Below the pieces are notes generated by a model. The model was not told where the DNA came from and did no database searches. It saw only the letters and a list, made by a program, of their open reading frames with translations. Shown here piece after piece: positions 1-11,729 of a stretch of DNA of 64,000 bases. A program made the position numbers and the translations under genes. Location of the stretch: contig JAJHZJ010000009.1 of assembly GCA_023548195.1 (NCBI GenBank), positions 3,426,501 to 3,490,500 of the forward strand, read 5' to 3'. The stretch is from Bettongia penicillata ogilbyi. Taxonomy: Eukaryota > Chordata > Mammalia > Diprotodontia > Potoroidae. Every line of letters begins with the position of its first letter. Position 1 is the stretch's first letter.

Positions 1-1017
1 TGATGTTTTCTCCTTTATAATGAATATTCCATCTCCCCTTCCTTTGTCTTTGCACTGGCCTCCTCCCAGTCTGGAATGCTCTCCTCACTTCGACCTCTCT
101 CTTGGCATCCTATCATGGTGACTTTTCTTCAGTCCTCATGCTTCTTGACTTGTCTGCCCACTTTCACTCTGTTGATCACTGTCTTCTCCTGGGATACTCT
201 CTGTCCTCTCCAAATTTTCATGACACTGATTGCTCCTCGTTCTTTTGTCTGACTGTTCTTTCCCAGCTTCTTTGCTGTATCTTCCTGTAGATTGTGCCCA
301 CTAATCATAGGCATTCCCAAAGATCTATCCTGGGCCCTCTTCTTTTCTTACTCTGTACCATCTCACTGATATCAGCTCCCATGGATTCAATCATCTCCAT
401 CAAGTACATTCTCATGTCTATATTACTTAACCCCAGTCTCCCTCCTGGGCTTCTCTGCCATGATCAGAACTTCCTTTTGGACATCTCCAACTCTTTGTCT
501 TGTAGGCATCTCAAACTTAATATGTTCAAAACAAAATTCATTCTTTCAACCTCCCCATCCCAAAGTCTCTCACCTCTTCCAAAATTCCCTGTCACTCCTG
601 AGGGAACTTCCATTCTCTCAGGCATTCAGGCTTACAACTTTAGTGTTATCTTGGACTATCCTTACTCACTGTCCATATCTAATGTACTATCAAGTCTTAT
701 CTTTTCTGCTTTTACAGCATCTCTCTGCTCTCCACACAAATCCCCTTAATAAAACTTGGGCTCAGTCATGAGGCCACACCCAAGGACCAAGGTCACATGC
801 ACTTTGGTACATAAAGCCTTTTCTCAAATCTTCAAACAAACTTGTATTCATTTTGTATATATTCCATATGAATTTATATATGTACATGTTGTTTTCTGCC
901 CATCAAAATATAAACTTCTTGAGGACAAGAACAGTATTGCTTTTGTCTTAGCATTCCCAGTGGTTTAACTCAGTGCCAGGCACTTAGAAGGAACCGAATC
1001 AATGTTTATTGATTCAC
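1..1017 (+). mobile_element. L2 (CR1-clade) LINE, 3' part of ORF2 and 3' end
   Basis: Decayed L2-type LINE that enters from the left window edge. The first 770 bases encode remnants of the reverse transcriptase. The 3' end (900-1017) has the typical L2 ending: a 'cttgaggacaagaacag' segment, then 'cagtgccaggcactta' and 'caatgtttattgattca'. Many stops and frameshifts show it is dead. The family assignment rests on these sequence landmarks, not on a library search. Confidence 0.75.
102..290 (+). pseudogene. L2 reverse transcriptase fragment
   Basis: Short open stretch inside the L2. It contains LLDLSAHFHSVDHCLLL, a degraded version of the LDLSAAFDTVDH block of CR1/L2-clade reverse transcriptases (finger/palm motif A region). 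The first motif-A aspartate is kept, the usual 'AFD' has become 'HFH', and no YxDD box follows. It is non-functional. Confidence 0.6.
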
Positions 1018-2874
1018 ATGCAAAAAAATTTCTAATTAATTAATATTCTAATTCTTTTCCCTTATTTAGGGTAGTTGATGCTATAACATCTAATATACAA
1101 AGTAGAAGAAATGCCATGGCATGCATTCTATCCATTTCATATCTTTTCTCCCTACCTGATTGTGAGTTCTTCTAGAATAATCACCCTGTCTGATCTAAGG
1201 GATGGAAGACACCAAATATAATGTCCTAAAAAGGTCCCAGAACCCTAGTGCTGGCACTTGATTAAGTACCTACTGATACTGATGATTCACACTCCAATAC
1301 CTGCACCACAAATTCATTAAGTACCTCAAAAGGGAAAGCAGCAAGGAAGCTAGTGCTCTATCATCCCCTAACCCCCAAACATTTCCTAGGATCCCACTGG
1401 CCCATTAGCATCACCACTCCACAAAACTTCCCACAGCCATGAGTAAGCTTGGGAGTTATGGCACATGTTTTTAATGGCTGATTAGCACCATATTACTCAT
1501 GACCACTGATTCAGAGTAACTAAGGCTACCAGCGTGAAGAAACCTCAACTCAGCCATAAGGATGAGTGTCTCCCACAGAAGCCTTTGTGGGTGTAAAGAT
1601 GGAAAGTAATTGCAGCTCATATCAACCAACAGAGTCACGGCTTTCAAACACACGGAAGGAGGTCAACCTAGAGATGGATAATAGAAGTCTTGCCAAAGAG
1701 CAAAGGGCAATTTACTCTCAAAGTTATGTCCCACCTTTAGCTTATAGAAAGGACCTTCGAAATACAAGCTATCTGTCTCAGTGATGGATACTATTGGTTT
1801 AAAATTGTAAACTTGATTGAAGTCATTTTGTTTTAACATCACAATCTTTTCCAGATATATTCTCACCTATCCATTCAATGAACAGTCCCTTTGTAACAAA
1901 GCAGTTAAGCTAAATCCACCAGAACATCAAATAAGGTATGCTACAATTTGTGCCCCCATAGTTCCCCACCTCTTAACCAAATGAAAGGAGGTACATTCCT
2001 TTTTATTCTCTTTTCTGGGGCCAAGATTGACCACTATAGTCACTCAGTACTCAACTTCATCTTAGTGTTATTATTTATGGTCGTGTTCATGTTTGGCACC
2101 CATAACTTTCAACTGATACCTCCCTAACAATCCAATCTCTTCCTGTTCTTTTTCATGAAGAAAATACTTCCTGAAGCTCTCTTGTAGAGCAGTGGCTCAG
2201 ACAACCACAAAAAGGGTGCTGCTATTCACTTTTTAGAATTCAGCAGATTTTTTCCCTGGAGCGATGCCCTGGTAAACCTGAACCTATAAGATAAGCTTTT
2301 CACAGAAGGGTTGCCTTCTCACACCACATGCCACTTTAGTCTCAAGGATGGACCCACATGACTTACTTCTCTCCCCAGAAACCTCCTGCCAAGTTAAGAC
2401 ACAGAGTTCACCAAGAAACAGGGACTCAGCCCACAGACGAGGCTAACAATCCACTCCATAGACTTCTCACTGTTTCAGATGAGTTCTTAAATATTACTGC
2501 TGATGATTTACTTCAAATCAATTTACAGCTTATTTTGGTGACTATAGATCAAAAATGGTTGTATTTTAAGTTTCATCATTTTTTTTCCTGTGTCTTTAAG
2601 CTCAACTGGAAAGGATGTTTAGTACTTGGATACCGTGATATTGATATAGACATTTTCTCCATTGATGTAGATTACAGTCCACCCATACCTTCTCATCTTA
2701 CATCATTCTTGTCCCATAAATCATCCATTACTTTCTTTCTCCAGATAAGTTTCATTTCACCCCCATCTGATTGAAGGGCAAGGCTATAATGTCTATCTAA
2801 ACAGGAATGAAAAATTCTAATTTTCTTTAATAAATAAAGCCAGTCAATCAGTAGTTTGTTCAACCTCTCAAAGG
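1018..2874. other. Mostly unique intergenic sequence
   Basis: No gene seen. Positions 1945-2160 resemble the antisense 3' UTR of marsupial L1 ('ttctggggccaagattgacc'; compare 16,300-16,450), but weakly. The short open frames at 1566-1784 and 2358-2774 have no recognisable domain and read as chance. Confidence 0.4.
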
Positions 2875-3380
2875 AAGCAGCTAGGTGGTGCTATGCAGGG
2901 AGCATTGGACCTAGAGTGAGAAAGACCTGAGTGGTCTCCAACATTTACTACTATGACCCTGGGCAAGTCACGTGATATATTAATATATAATACAACAATA
3001 ATAGAAGCTACTACCATGGTTATTATGAGGATAAAATAAGATACATATAAAGGTCTTACTACAGTGCCTGGCACATAGTTGTCGTTGAGTTGTTTCAGAA
3101 ATGTCCAACTCTTCATGACCCCATTTGGGATTTTCTTGGCAAAGATACCAGAGTGGTATGCCATTTCCTTCTCCAGCTCACTTTACAGATGAGGAAACTG
3201 AGGCAAGCAGGGTTAAGTGACTTGCCCAGGGTCACACAGTTCATAAGTATCTGAGACCAGATTTGAACTCATGAAGATCAGTCTTCCTGACCCCAGGCCT
3301 GGCATTCTATCTACTGCACCACCTAGCTGCCCTAGCACATAGTAGACACTTAATAAATGCTTGTATCCTTCCTTCCTCAA
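2875..3380 (+). mobile_element. MIR/Ther1-type SINE with L2-like tail, interrupted
   Basis: tRNA-derived head ('gcagctaggtggtgct', 'ctgggcaagtcacgtga'), body, and a tail 'acagtgcctggcacatag' that resumes at 3335 as 'gcacatagtagacacttaat'. The break between the two halves is exactly where the minus-strand SINE at 3080-3334 sits. Confidence 0.75.
3080..3334 (-). mobile_element. Mar1-type tRNA/RTE-tailed SINE, nested
   Basis: Full-length minus-strand SINE. The tRNA-like head is at the right end ('caccacctagctgcc'). The 3' part at the left ('tgaccccatttgggattttc', 'tgtcgttgagttgtttcag') matches the ending shared with RTE/BovB LINEs. A 9-bp direct repeat 'gcacatagt' flanks it at 3071-3079 and 3335-3343. 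Confidence 0.8.
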
Positions 3381-3384
3381 ATTT

Positions 3385-4215
3385 TGACCCTAACACCCAA
3401 CATTTGTCCTTTAGCCTCCAAATAAGTATAATTCCAAGCAAGTACAACAAGCCTCCAAATCCAAAGGATGGAATATGCAAAAGATACTCTCTGCTGCTTC
3501 CTGGTCTGTACATCTGTATGAGGACTGAGAGACTCTCTTAGATCTATTGTCAAGACCCAGTTGAAGAATTAGAAGGCAGATAAAAAGAAATCCATTGTTT
3601 CTACCAATGTTTTACCTCACAAACTGGACATCAAGCCAAGGTTTTCCTGACTTGAAATTCAGCACACTCTCCACTATATCATACTATGTCTCATAAATAA
3701 AGTGTGGTGCATTCACGAAACGGAAATACCACTGCAATTAAAGCAGACAAGTATGAAGAGTGGAAGGAAAATCTAGAAAGATGATTTTGAAATATCTCAA
3801 ATCCAAATAGAACCAGACATTCAATAAATACAACCATATAAGAGGAAAAGTGAAGGACAGCAAATTGAACAAGGAATTCTGACAAGGATTTTAGAGGGTG
3901 AAAAGCTATGATATGTGTTGGAATTAATTCATTTAAACATAAATAGTTCCAATGAAAATTTAATTAATTGTGCTGATGTTCGATAACAAATTAGTAATTT
4001 TTGTAATAAATCAATATCATGTCTCACAACCAGGACCATCAACCTCCTTCCATTTGACCAAAGCAGCCCAGGCAGAATTGAAGCTGTTTGTTCTGCGCTC
4101 CTAAGACTTCACTCTTCAGTCTCTCATACAGGGCCTTTCAGTCAAAATAGGGAAGGAGTCCTTAGCTCCCCCTTTATGACATAAAATAAAATGTCTTTGG
4201 GTCAGCAAGTAGGTG
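3385..4215. other. Intergenic, one MIR remnant
   Basis: No gene seen. A weak minus-strand MIR head remnant lies at about 3600-3690 ('ggttttcctgacttgaaatt'). The rest is AT-rich unique sequence. Confidence 0.35.
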
Positions 4216-4217
4216 GG

Positions 4218-4221
4218 GAGA

Positions 4222-4260
<39 letters not shown>
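4218..4260. repeat. (GA)n microsatellite
   Basis: Near-perfect GA dinucleotide run. It produces a meaningless Ser-Leu repeat frame on the minus strand. Confidence 0.95.
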
Positions 4261-4262
<2 letters not shown>

Positions 4263-4698
4263 CCTACATAATAAGACTTCCCCTAGGCCCTGGACCTCCC
4301 AAGGATGACCTTGTCTGATGATCAAAAATTTCCGTGTTCTATGAAACCATGTTCCCTAAATTTACAGATTCAATAAACTCAGGTTAACGCAGGCCAATGA
4401 GTACTAACAGCTGCACATAGAGTTCACAGGCAGCAGCCTCATAGAGAAAACACATACAGAGCAAAGGGCCAAGCAATTTATTCAAGAGGCCACCAAGATA
4501 TTACAGAGAGCATTTTCAGCCATTTTGCAAACTTGGTGCTTCCAAGAACTCAAAGTGCTTCTAAAATTTTTGTGTTGCCTCTTTTAAGAAAATCTCATGT
4601 GCAGAAGCTTCAACAAGATTCTGTTGACCCCTTAGAAGGGGTTATAGATAGGAAATTGAAGCAAGTGGTTTGTCGGAGGCCATAGGTCATAAGGGATA
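4261..4698. other. Intergenic, nothing recognised
   Basis: I see no coding signal, RNA gene or classifiable repeat here. Confidence 0.4.
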
Positions 4699-4920
4699 GG
4701 AAACAAGCACTTATTAAACATCTCTTATATGCCAGGCACTGGGCTAAGCCCTTCCCAAATTTTATCTCTTACCCTAAGAGGTGAGTGCTATTATTATTTC
4801 AGTTTTACAGATGAGGAATCTGAGGCAGAAAGAGGTTAAGTCCAGCGTCACAGTGCTAAGTGTCTGAAGCTATTGAACTCAGGTCTTCCTGACTGGGCCC
4901 ATTCTATCTACAACACCACA
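4699..4920 (-). mobile_element. MIR/Ther1-type SINE
   Basis: Minus-strand copy. L2-like tail at the left ('tatatgccaggcactgggct'), core 'cagttttacagatgagg' and tRNA-derived part 'gaactcaggtcttcctgact' at the right. Confidence 0.75.
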
Positions 4921-5854
4921 AAACTGGGTTGTAAAACCATGTCCTCTCATTACAAATCTAGTGCTCTTAGCAAATTAATAAGAGGGTAGAAAAAATACTG
5001 GCCTACCCCTCAGAAAAGAGGTCAATAAAAGAATACATATTAAGTGCTTGCAGATCCTCTGCTGAGGAAAGACTATCATTATTATCCTTATTTATGTTAT
5101 GTGGGAATTTATAGCTTGCCATTCATAGATTAGATTTCTTCAGCATTAGATCTTAATCAGACCTTTTCAGCTTGGCATAGTCTGATGTTATGTAATAAGT
5201 CTTCTTTTGCTGAAGGCCCCTGAGGTTTATTCCTGATCTCAGGCTGGTAGACAAGCAACTGTCTTCAAGACTGACTTCCAAATCTGAAATGCCCCCAACA
5301 GAACTGTTTGGCCAACAGTTCACAGAGCTAAAGTTCCCCCTTAGTACCACTGTAAAGTAAAAGAACAGACTTGAGCTTAGCATTTTGTAGGAGCCTCCAC
5401 TCTGCTGGACATTGGCTTCAAGGTGGGTATCTGATGGAGGCGACTCCTGCAGCTGGTGCTGATGAAGAGCTGAACTTCAAGTTGGCCAATAAGCACCTCT
5501 CCTAGACCTCCAAGACTATTTCCACAAGCATCCTCAGGTTACTCTTTTGTGATTTCTTTTCCTTTTCAAGATTGCTCTTGATTTTAACCTAATTTGATCT
5601 GTTTCATAATGTTCCCAGGCAGGGGGAAAGTCAATCCAGCATGATTTGCCCCAGACCCACTCCCTCCTTGAGTTGGTCCTGGGCTTCACAAACCCTAGAG
5701 ATGGGCCTGCCTCTTCCAAGCTTCCTACATCATCTTAAACAACTGTTAAGAAGCCTAATGGATGTCCCTAAAACCTGACAACAAGGCATGAAAGCTCCTC
5801 AATCAGTCTGGTTTTAAGAGAAACCAGGGCTTCACAAGTCTCCATTGGGCAACA
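4921..5854. other. Intergenic, nothing recognised
   Basis: Unique-looking sequence. Short open frames at 5153-5383 and 5534-5719 (minus) lack domains or supporting context. Confidence 0.4.
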
Positions 5855-6115
5855 GGGTTGGGCAAAGATTACACTGGTAGACCTGGAGTCAGAAACACCT
5901 GAATTCAGATCCAGCCTGAGATACTTCTGTGTAACCTTCTGTGCAATAATTTAACGTCTTTCTGCCTCAGTTTCATCATTTGTAAGATGGAGATAATAAT
6001 AGAACCTATACCTCAGGGTTCTTTTGAGGATGAAATGATAATATCTGTAATAATATTGTAAAGTGCTTTGAAACCTCAAAAAGTTTTATAAATTCTAGCT
6101 ATTATTATTAATTAT
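5855..6115 (+). mobile_element. MIR-type SINE, near full length
   Basis: Head 'ctggagtcagaaacacctga', core 'tgcctcagtttcatcattt', and tail 'aaagtgctttgaaacc' running into an ATT-rich end. Confidence 0.75.
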
Positions 6116-6827
6116 TAATGGCAATTAAAAATATAATAATATCATAATAGGTAATATTTATATATTATGTGGCAGGTGCTGTGCTAAATGCTTTACAATT
6201 ACGATCTCATCTGAGCCCTTGGAGGGTTTACACTCTGCACAATCCCAAGAGACCAGCCAGGTGAGTTGATAGAATGGGAGGCAATTGAAGTGTCATAGTG
6301 GGACAAAGTGTCAGTGAGTGATAAGCCCACTCCTAGCTGATGGGGTAAGGGGGAAAATGGACGATCCATCTTCCCATGCTTAAGTGATTGATCAAACACT
6401 CCTTGTGGGTTAAGCCACAGTCTCTCTAAGGTTATTTAAGGGCCCTCACCTACTTTGCAGGCCTCTGTTCCAGAGGCCCCTCTACTTTTCCAACTCAGTG
6501 ACACTTTTGTAAATCTTCTGTAACACAGCATCTCAAAACTCTAGGATGTCTCATAACCGAGTTCTTTTAACTTTAACAAAAATGCCTTGGTGGCCAACTG
6601 AAGAGATGAGGATTTCCAAGTTAGGGTCCAGAAAGGTGATTTTTGCAAAGGAAGGTCTGTCCTGTCATAGATAAATAGAAGGGGAAGACATCTCAGATTC
6701 GCCTCCTACGCAAGAATCCCCTCAGTTATCAATTCTCTTTCTCTCAATTTTAGGATTACTTTATATTTATTTACCTGTGTGTGTGTGTGTGTGTATGCAC
6801 ATGAGCACATGCAAGCTTTGTGTCTCC
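6116..6827. other. Intergenic with MIR tail fragment and (TG)n
   Basis: Positions 6145-6215 look like a minus-strand MIR tail ('ggcaggtgctgtgctaaatg'). Positions 6775-6794 are a short TG/GT run. No gene seen. Confidence 0.45.
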
Positions 6828-6945
6828 TTACTAGAATGGAAGCTTCCTGAGGACAGGGCCTATTTCCTTTAAGTCTATGTACCCCAAACATCTAGAACAA
6901 TACTTTACACAGAGTAGGCACATGATAAATGTGAATGTAATGAAG
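6828..6945 (+). mobile_element. L2 3' end
   Basis: 'aagcttcctgaggacaggg' followed by 'agtaggcacatgataaatg' is the standard L2 3' terminus. Confidence 0.65.
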
Positions 6946-6954
6946 AATTGGCAT

Positions 6955-7095
6955 AAAGAGATGGGAGGCAGGAAAGAAAACAGATTCAGAATGAGCAGAA
7001 GAAAAGAGAAGGGAGAGGAAGAGAAAGAAGGCTAGCAAGAAAAGGAAAAGAAGGAGGAAAAAGGAAGAGAAGGTGAGGGAAAAGAAAGAGACTTG
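6955..7095. repeat. GA-rich polypurine tract
   Basis: About 140 bases almost entirely A and G on the plus strand, without a clean repeat unit. Confidence 0.7.
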
Positions 7096-8310
7096 CTAAA
7101 TCTTGCCTACTCTCTGGTAACCTTTTGATGGCCTTTATTGCAGCAATTTGCCCATTTCAGTTCTGATTTCTTGCCCCAGCACAGCATTTGCTGAAATTTG
7201 CCTTGAATATTTGATATGAAACCTCCCTAAGAGGGCAGTGAGTGTTTTATGGGTATCAGGAGTAAAAAGCTTGTGCAAAAGAAGAGCCGGTAATGAGACC
7301 CCTTGAGTACCCTCTAGCTTTCACAAGCCCTTACGTTTGAAAATAAGCCGGAGCCCAGCCAGCAGCTCTCACTGGGGAAGGAGAGCATCCTCTCTCTTTC
7401 TGAGTGTCTTCCAGACTCCACCACCCACTCTCAGTACTTGTTTATTCCAATTGAAGTTGACACCAAAAGTAGTCCTTATCAACCCCACATGCAGCTTAGG
7501 GATGCCCTGATTTCCTTCTGGCATCCGACTAACAGTCATTCTTAATTCCTAATGGGCCAGGCTGGGATTTTCAGGTTAGGTTCAAACAATAGAATGAGGA
7601 ATACAACCACAATCCCTCCTTTCTACCATCCCTTTTTTTCCCCTCCACTTCCCAAGACAACCCTGTTATATTTTGATGGGAGGACTCTTGATCATCATAT
7701 TATATTGTATGCCCTTTTAGGAAAATGTTAATTATAATAATAGCACTAGTAAAAAAAATAATGTTCTAGTTATGACATTACTAATTTTTTGGGAACATCC
7801 CCTCTGGGCTACTTACTTCCCTCCTGGCTGTGTTACCCTAGCTTCAAGATAACCTGATGGTACCACTCCTAAAACAATAGCTCATAAACCCCCATATGTG
7901 TATTTAACCTTTAACAATCAGGCAGAGGACACAATTAAGCCAATGCCAAGGCATTTATTGAGATGGCATACTAAGAACTATAACCACAAAATACCTTTAC
8001 CATGACTCTCCCACAAATACACAGAATACCAATGGAAAGAATGGGTGTTCATATAGAATACATTCATAGAGAAGTCATATATGCTGCTCAGGCAATGGAC
8101 ATCTCCAACACTGCAAGGTCTCAAGGTCCCTTCTTGTTTCTTGGTGTTCCTCCTAAACACATCTCCTTGGGGATGGTCACTCAGTTGAAGTCTGTAGGCT
8201 TATTTCTCTTTCAAATTCAATTTCCAACAGCTGGGGTGAACTCAGTTTTGGACTTGCAGAGTCCATGTTCTTTAGAGCTGCCCCATGCCTCAACTGATTC
8301 CCTTGAACAA
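7096..8310. other. Intergenic, nothing classified
   Basis: No gene or clear repeat seen. The open frame at 8002-8355 runs into a DNA transposon end and is not supported as coding. Confidence 0.4.
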
Positions 8311-8540
8311 CGACTCTTTGTCTTTTTTGTATCATGGACCGTTTGGGCAATCTGATGAAACTCATGGATTTCTTCTCCAAATAATATATTTAAATGAACA
8401 AAATAAAATAGATAGGATTATAAAGAAAACTAATTACAATGAAATGTGTATACACACCTATGTAGATAGATACACATACACACACACACACACACACAGA
8501 GAGACATGTACAAGTTAATGGACCTCAGGTTAAGAGAGTG
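8311..8540 (+). mobile_element. hAT-like non-autonomous DNA transposon (family A)
   Basis: Contains 'gtatcatggacc', 'aaaataaaatagataggatt' and an end 'acctcaggttaagaga'. It is colinear with the copies at 11,730 (plus) and 16,757 (minus). A (CA)n run at 8476-8500 interrupts it. Confidence 0.55.
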
Positions 8541-8869
8541 TTTCTTGCTTTTTTTAAAGGCTCATAGGAGGAGAAGGGCGCACAATCATTTGTCAACCAA
8601 TGACTAGCCACCTTCTAATTCCATCAAGCTTGACTTTAGAGTTTCATATCTCATAAAGAGGTTAAGAAACAAAAAGTATAGATACTTCTTTGTGCTTCCT
8701 TTAAGGACTTAAAATTTTATTGTCTGTTACCTTTCCCTCTCTGATTCAGCAACTGCACTGAGGAGAAATCAATTGTTCAGGGTTCTCCTGATCAATTTCC
8801 CCTCATTACATATTAGTTCATCAAATACATATTAAGCATAAACTGTGTGAAAGCTACTAGAGAATCATT

Positions 8870-8940
8870 TAGTCAATCAATGAGTATTTATTATGTACTT
8901 GCTGTATGCCAAGCACTATGTTAATCTCTAAGAGTACAAG
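8870..8940 (-). mobile_element. L2 3' end fragment
   Basis: 'gagtatttattatgtacttg' and 'gccaagcactatgttaatc' read as the reverse complement of the L2 3' terminus. Confidence 0.5.
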
Positions 8941-9140
8941 CAGGAGTGTACTTGAGCAAGCTCTAACCAGCTCAGAAGGCTATTTGTTCAATTTTCTAAG
9001 CACTCACACCTCAGAAATTGGCAAATGCTACTGTTCAACGCTTGATTTATTGTTTCATTGATTGTCTAGACTTATGGAAGTTTTAATAATACACATTAAA
9101 CTTAAAAGTGTGTATGCATACATTTTCTCCCCACAGCTGC
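8941..9140 (+). repeat. Unclassified interspersed repeat, copy 1
   Basis: Shares a roughly 190-bp colinear match with 54,440-54,635: 'cacctcagaaattggcaaat' here versus 'catctcagaagttggcaat' there, followed by related 'ttgattgtctagactta' and 'gcatacatttt' blocks. I cannot name the family. Confidence 0.55.
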
Positions 9141-9321
9141 TTTTAAACAGTACACCTCTGAAAATGCTCCTCCTTCTACCAGATGCACAAAAGTCTGTCA
9201 TTACTGAATATTCCTGTAAAAAGCACGTGGGTAAAAGACATGAAAGATCAGAATGAGGAGAAAGAAACTTTGAGACAGAGAGAAATACTTACTTTAAAAT
9301 GACAAGAAAGAAACTGAGAGG

Positions 9322-9408
9322 ATATGTATATTATATACATAAATATAGATGAATACATATATTTATATAATATTTATTTATATATATTTATATAAATATA
9401 TATTATAA
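9322..9408. repeat. AT-rich, partly palindromic tract
   Basis: Runs of TATATA and ATATTTAT that can fold back on themselves. Confidence 0.8.
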
Positions 9409-9417
9409 ATGTCTATT

Positions 9418-9525
9418 GTGTAACAATGGTATAAGATGCTGAAGAAGATACAGAAGAAATGAAAGACCAGGCCCCTGCCCTGGAGGAGTCCATGGTCTTG
9501 TAGACTAACACATGGGAAACACAGA
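9418..9525 (-). repeat. Inverted-repeat arm, partner of 10,478-10,606
   Basis: The reverse complement contains 'cccatgtgttagtctacaag' and 'gcaggggcctggtctttc', nearly identical to the plus strand at 10,510-10,575. It may be an L2-type 3' end. Confidence 0.6.
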
Positions 9526-9737
9526 GCAGTACAAAAGAGTGTCTAATCCAGTGCCAAATTATATGGGTCAGACTGTAAATATTGGAGCAGGTCAAAGAGA
9601 GGAGAGACAAATGCAAAAATAAAGAGAGAAACAGGAGGGTTACCAAAGAAGAACATATGTTCATATGTGGGTGGGAAAGAAAAGGAAAGAAAAACATCCA
9701 CTGGGGAGAAGAAAAGTGCCTCTTCAAGGCTCAAGTG

Positions 9738-9915
9738 TGATGCAATGGAAAACAAACTGAATTGAAAGTCAGGAGATGTGGGTTCTAGTATTGGCTCTGC
9801 CACATGATCTTACGCAAATCATTTTAATTTTCTGGCCCATAATGGGTAAAGCAAAAGGAGGTGGTCTAAATGATCTACACAGACTCTTTCAGATCTAAGA
9901 CTCTCTGATTTTCAA
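9738..9915 (+). mobile_element. MIR-type SINE
   Basis: 'gaaagtcaggagatgtgggt' head and 'gatctaagactctctgattt' tail, as in MIRb/c. Confidence 0.65.
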
Positions 9916-10384
9916 ATTCTCTGTCAGGCAGGTCTCAGCAACTCATTTCCAGGTCTATTTTTCCCCAAACCAAAACTGTGATGAGTCCATGGGGACGCCT
10001 AGACCATCTGAATTAAATTTCCCTTGAAAGGAAGCTGGTGATGTCATCTTGTGCTTGGCCAGTGAAGGGTAGAGGCATGGCCACCCCTGTCTTTCAGACA
10101 TTTCCCCTAAATTTCCCCAACCTAATTGTGTCTCACCCACATGTGTGTCCCTCTGGGTCTTCAGCAAAATGGTGAAGTCAGCGATGTTTGCCCTGTCATT
10201 GTCTTAAGGTCCTCTAAGCCTTACAATCTATCTGCCCTTCTACCATGCTCTATAGATATTCCCCCCTCGAGATACTACCAGACCTGCTGGGGCACCCTAA
10301 GGATGCTTGGGTCTCACCAGCCATTCTGATGATGGACACTTAGGATTTCTGGATCTTTCCATTTGCCTTGCAGCTGAACTGTTT
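9916..10384. other. Intergenic, nothing recognised
   Basis: No supported gene or repeat. Confidence 0.4.
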
Positions 10385-10477
10385 TGTATTCATTAGAGTG
10401 AGAGTTTTTTGAAAACAGGTAACATCTCTTTTTTTCCTATTTGTATCCTCAAGGTTTAGTCCTGTCCTTAGTACTGT
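10385..10477 (+). mobile_element. L2 3' end fragment
   Basis: Degraded 'gagagttttttgaaaacagg' and 'tttgtatcctcaagg' landmarks of the L2 3' end. Confidence 0.4.
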
Positions 10478-10606
10478 CTTATTATGTTATTATATGTTTT
10501 GTTATTATTTCCCATGTGTTTCCCATGTGTTAGTCTACAAGGCCATGAGCTCCTCCAGAGCAGGGGCCTGGTCTTTTGTTTCTTTTATTTCTTATTCAGC
10601 ACCTTA
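10478..10606 (+). repeat. Inverted-repeat arm, partner of 9418-9525
   Basis: See the partner arm. The two arms lie about 1 kb apart in opposite orientation and share roughly 90-100 bp. Confidence 0.6.
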
Positions 10607-10710
10607 CAAGAGACATCTGATATCTTCTCCCTCAGGTAAGTCAGCTCTTGATAAATGCTTTTTCTTTCATTCATTCATTCTTCATCTCCTCTTTCCTCTT
10701 AGACACTTAT

Positions 10711-10955
10711 CTGAGGCAGTTAGGTGGAACACCAAATAGAGTACTAGATCCTGGATCAGGAAGACAGGAGTTAAAATCTGACTTCAGATGCTTACTAGCT
10801 AAATGACCCTGGGCAAGTCAACTAACTGATGTCTGGCTCAGTTTCCTCATCTGTAAAAATGAGGAGAATAATGCTACCTACCTCCCAGGTTTGTTGTGAG
10901 GATAAAATGAAGTGGTACTTGTAAAGTTCCATAAATGCTATCTATTATTGTTATA
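10711..10955 (+). mobile_element. MIR-type SINE
   Basis: 'gaggcagttaggtgga' head, 'ccctgggcaagtcaac', 'cagtttcctcatctgt' core and an ATTATTGTTAT end. Confidence 0.8.
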
Positions 10956-11069
10956 TTCTTCCCACTTTCAAGGTTGGCCCTCCTTCCAAATGGGCCATAT
11001 TTGTAAGTCCTTCCACCTACAATTTCAGAACTGAGCCTACAAAACTGCTCCCTGCCCTCAGAGTGTTAT

Positions 11070-11235
11070 TGCTCAGGAACGCCTAGGTTCAAACCCTGCT
11101 TCAAGCACTTACTAGCATGTGACCCTGGAAAAGTCACCTAACCTCTCTGGGCCTCAGTTTTCTCATATATAAAATGAAGGAGTTGAACTTGGTGACCTCT
11201 AAGGCACTTCTAGATGTAAATCTATGATCCTATGC
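11070..11235 (+). mobile_element. MIR-type SINE
   Basis: 'ttcaaaccctgcttcaagc', 'ctgggcctcagttttctcat' and 'aaatctatgatcctatg' tail. Confidence 0.75.
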
Positions 11236-11729
11236 TCTCTGAAAGTGATCAGTTTCCCCAGAGGAGGCTAATTGGGACAGAGAAGCCAAGAAGCCTGTAT
11301 CATTCAGAGGAGATCAACCGTACTTTCTTGCCTATGAGAGGCCCAATATTTAGTGAGAACACTGATGGGATTGAGGACTCCAGAGATGGACCAGTCTCCC
11401 CATTCCCCTATATGTAATTGCCCTCTGGAAGCCAGAGTTGAACTGAAGACCTGAGTTGTCCACCACTAATGGTCCAGAACCTGGCACAAAACTACAAAAT
11501 GTAAGCCAAAATGCTCTTTCAGTACCCACCTGTTTTATCATTCTTCCATCCTTCTCCTTCCCCTACCCCACAAGTAACAATCTGTTTTTAAATACTGAAA
11601 CAGTGACCTCTGCTGGGACACTGTGATTTGCAATTAGATTTGCAATAAGGTTCCTGAACCCAGGGAATCTGTTGACTTTAGAGCAGCTAGCATTTGAAGA
11701 ACTGGTCAGCTGGGCTCACAACACTAAGG
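11236..11729. other. Intergenic, nothing recognised
   Basis: No gene or classifiable repeat seen. Confidence 0.4.

Noticed and set aside
294..749. 151-codon plus-strand open frame
   Set aside because: It lies within an L2. The reading is part of a decayed LINE and has no independent gene signal.
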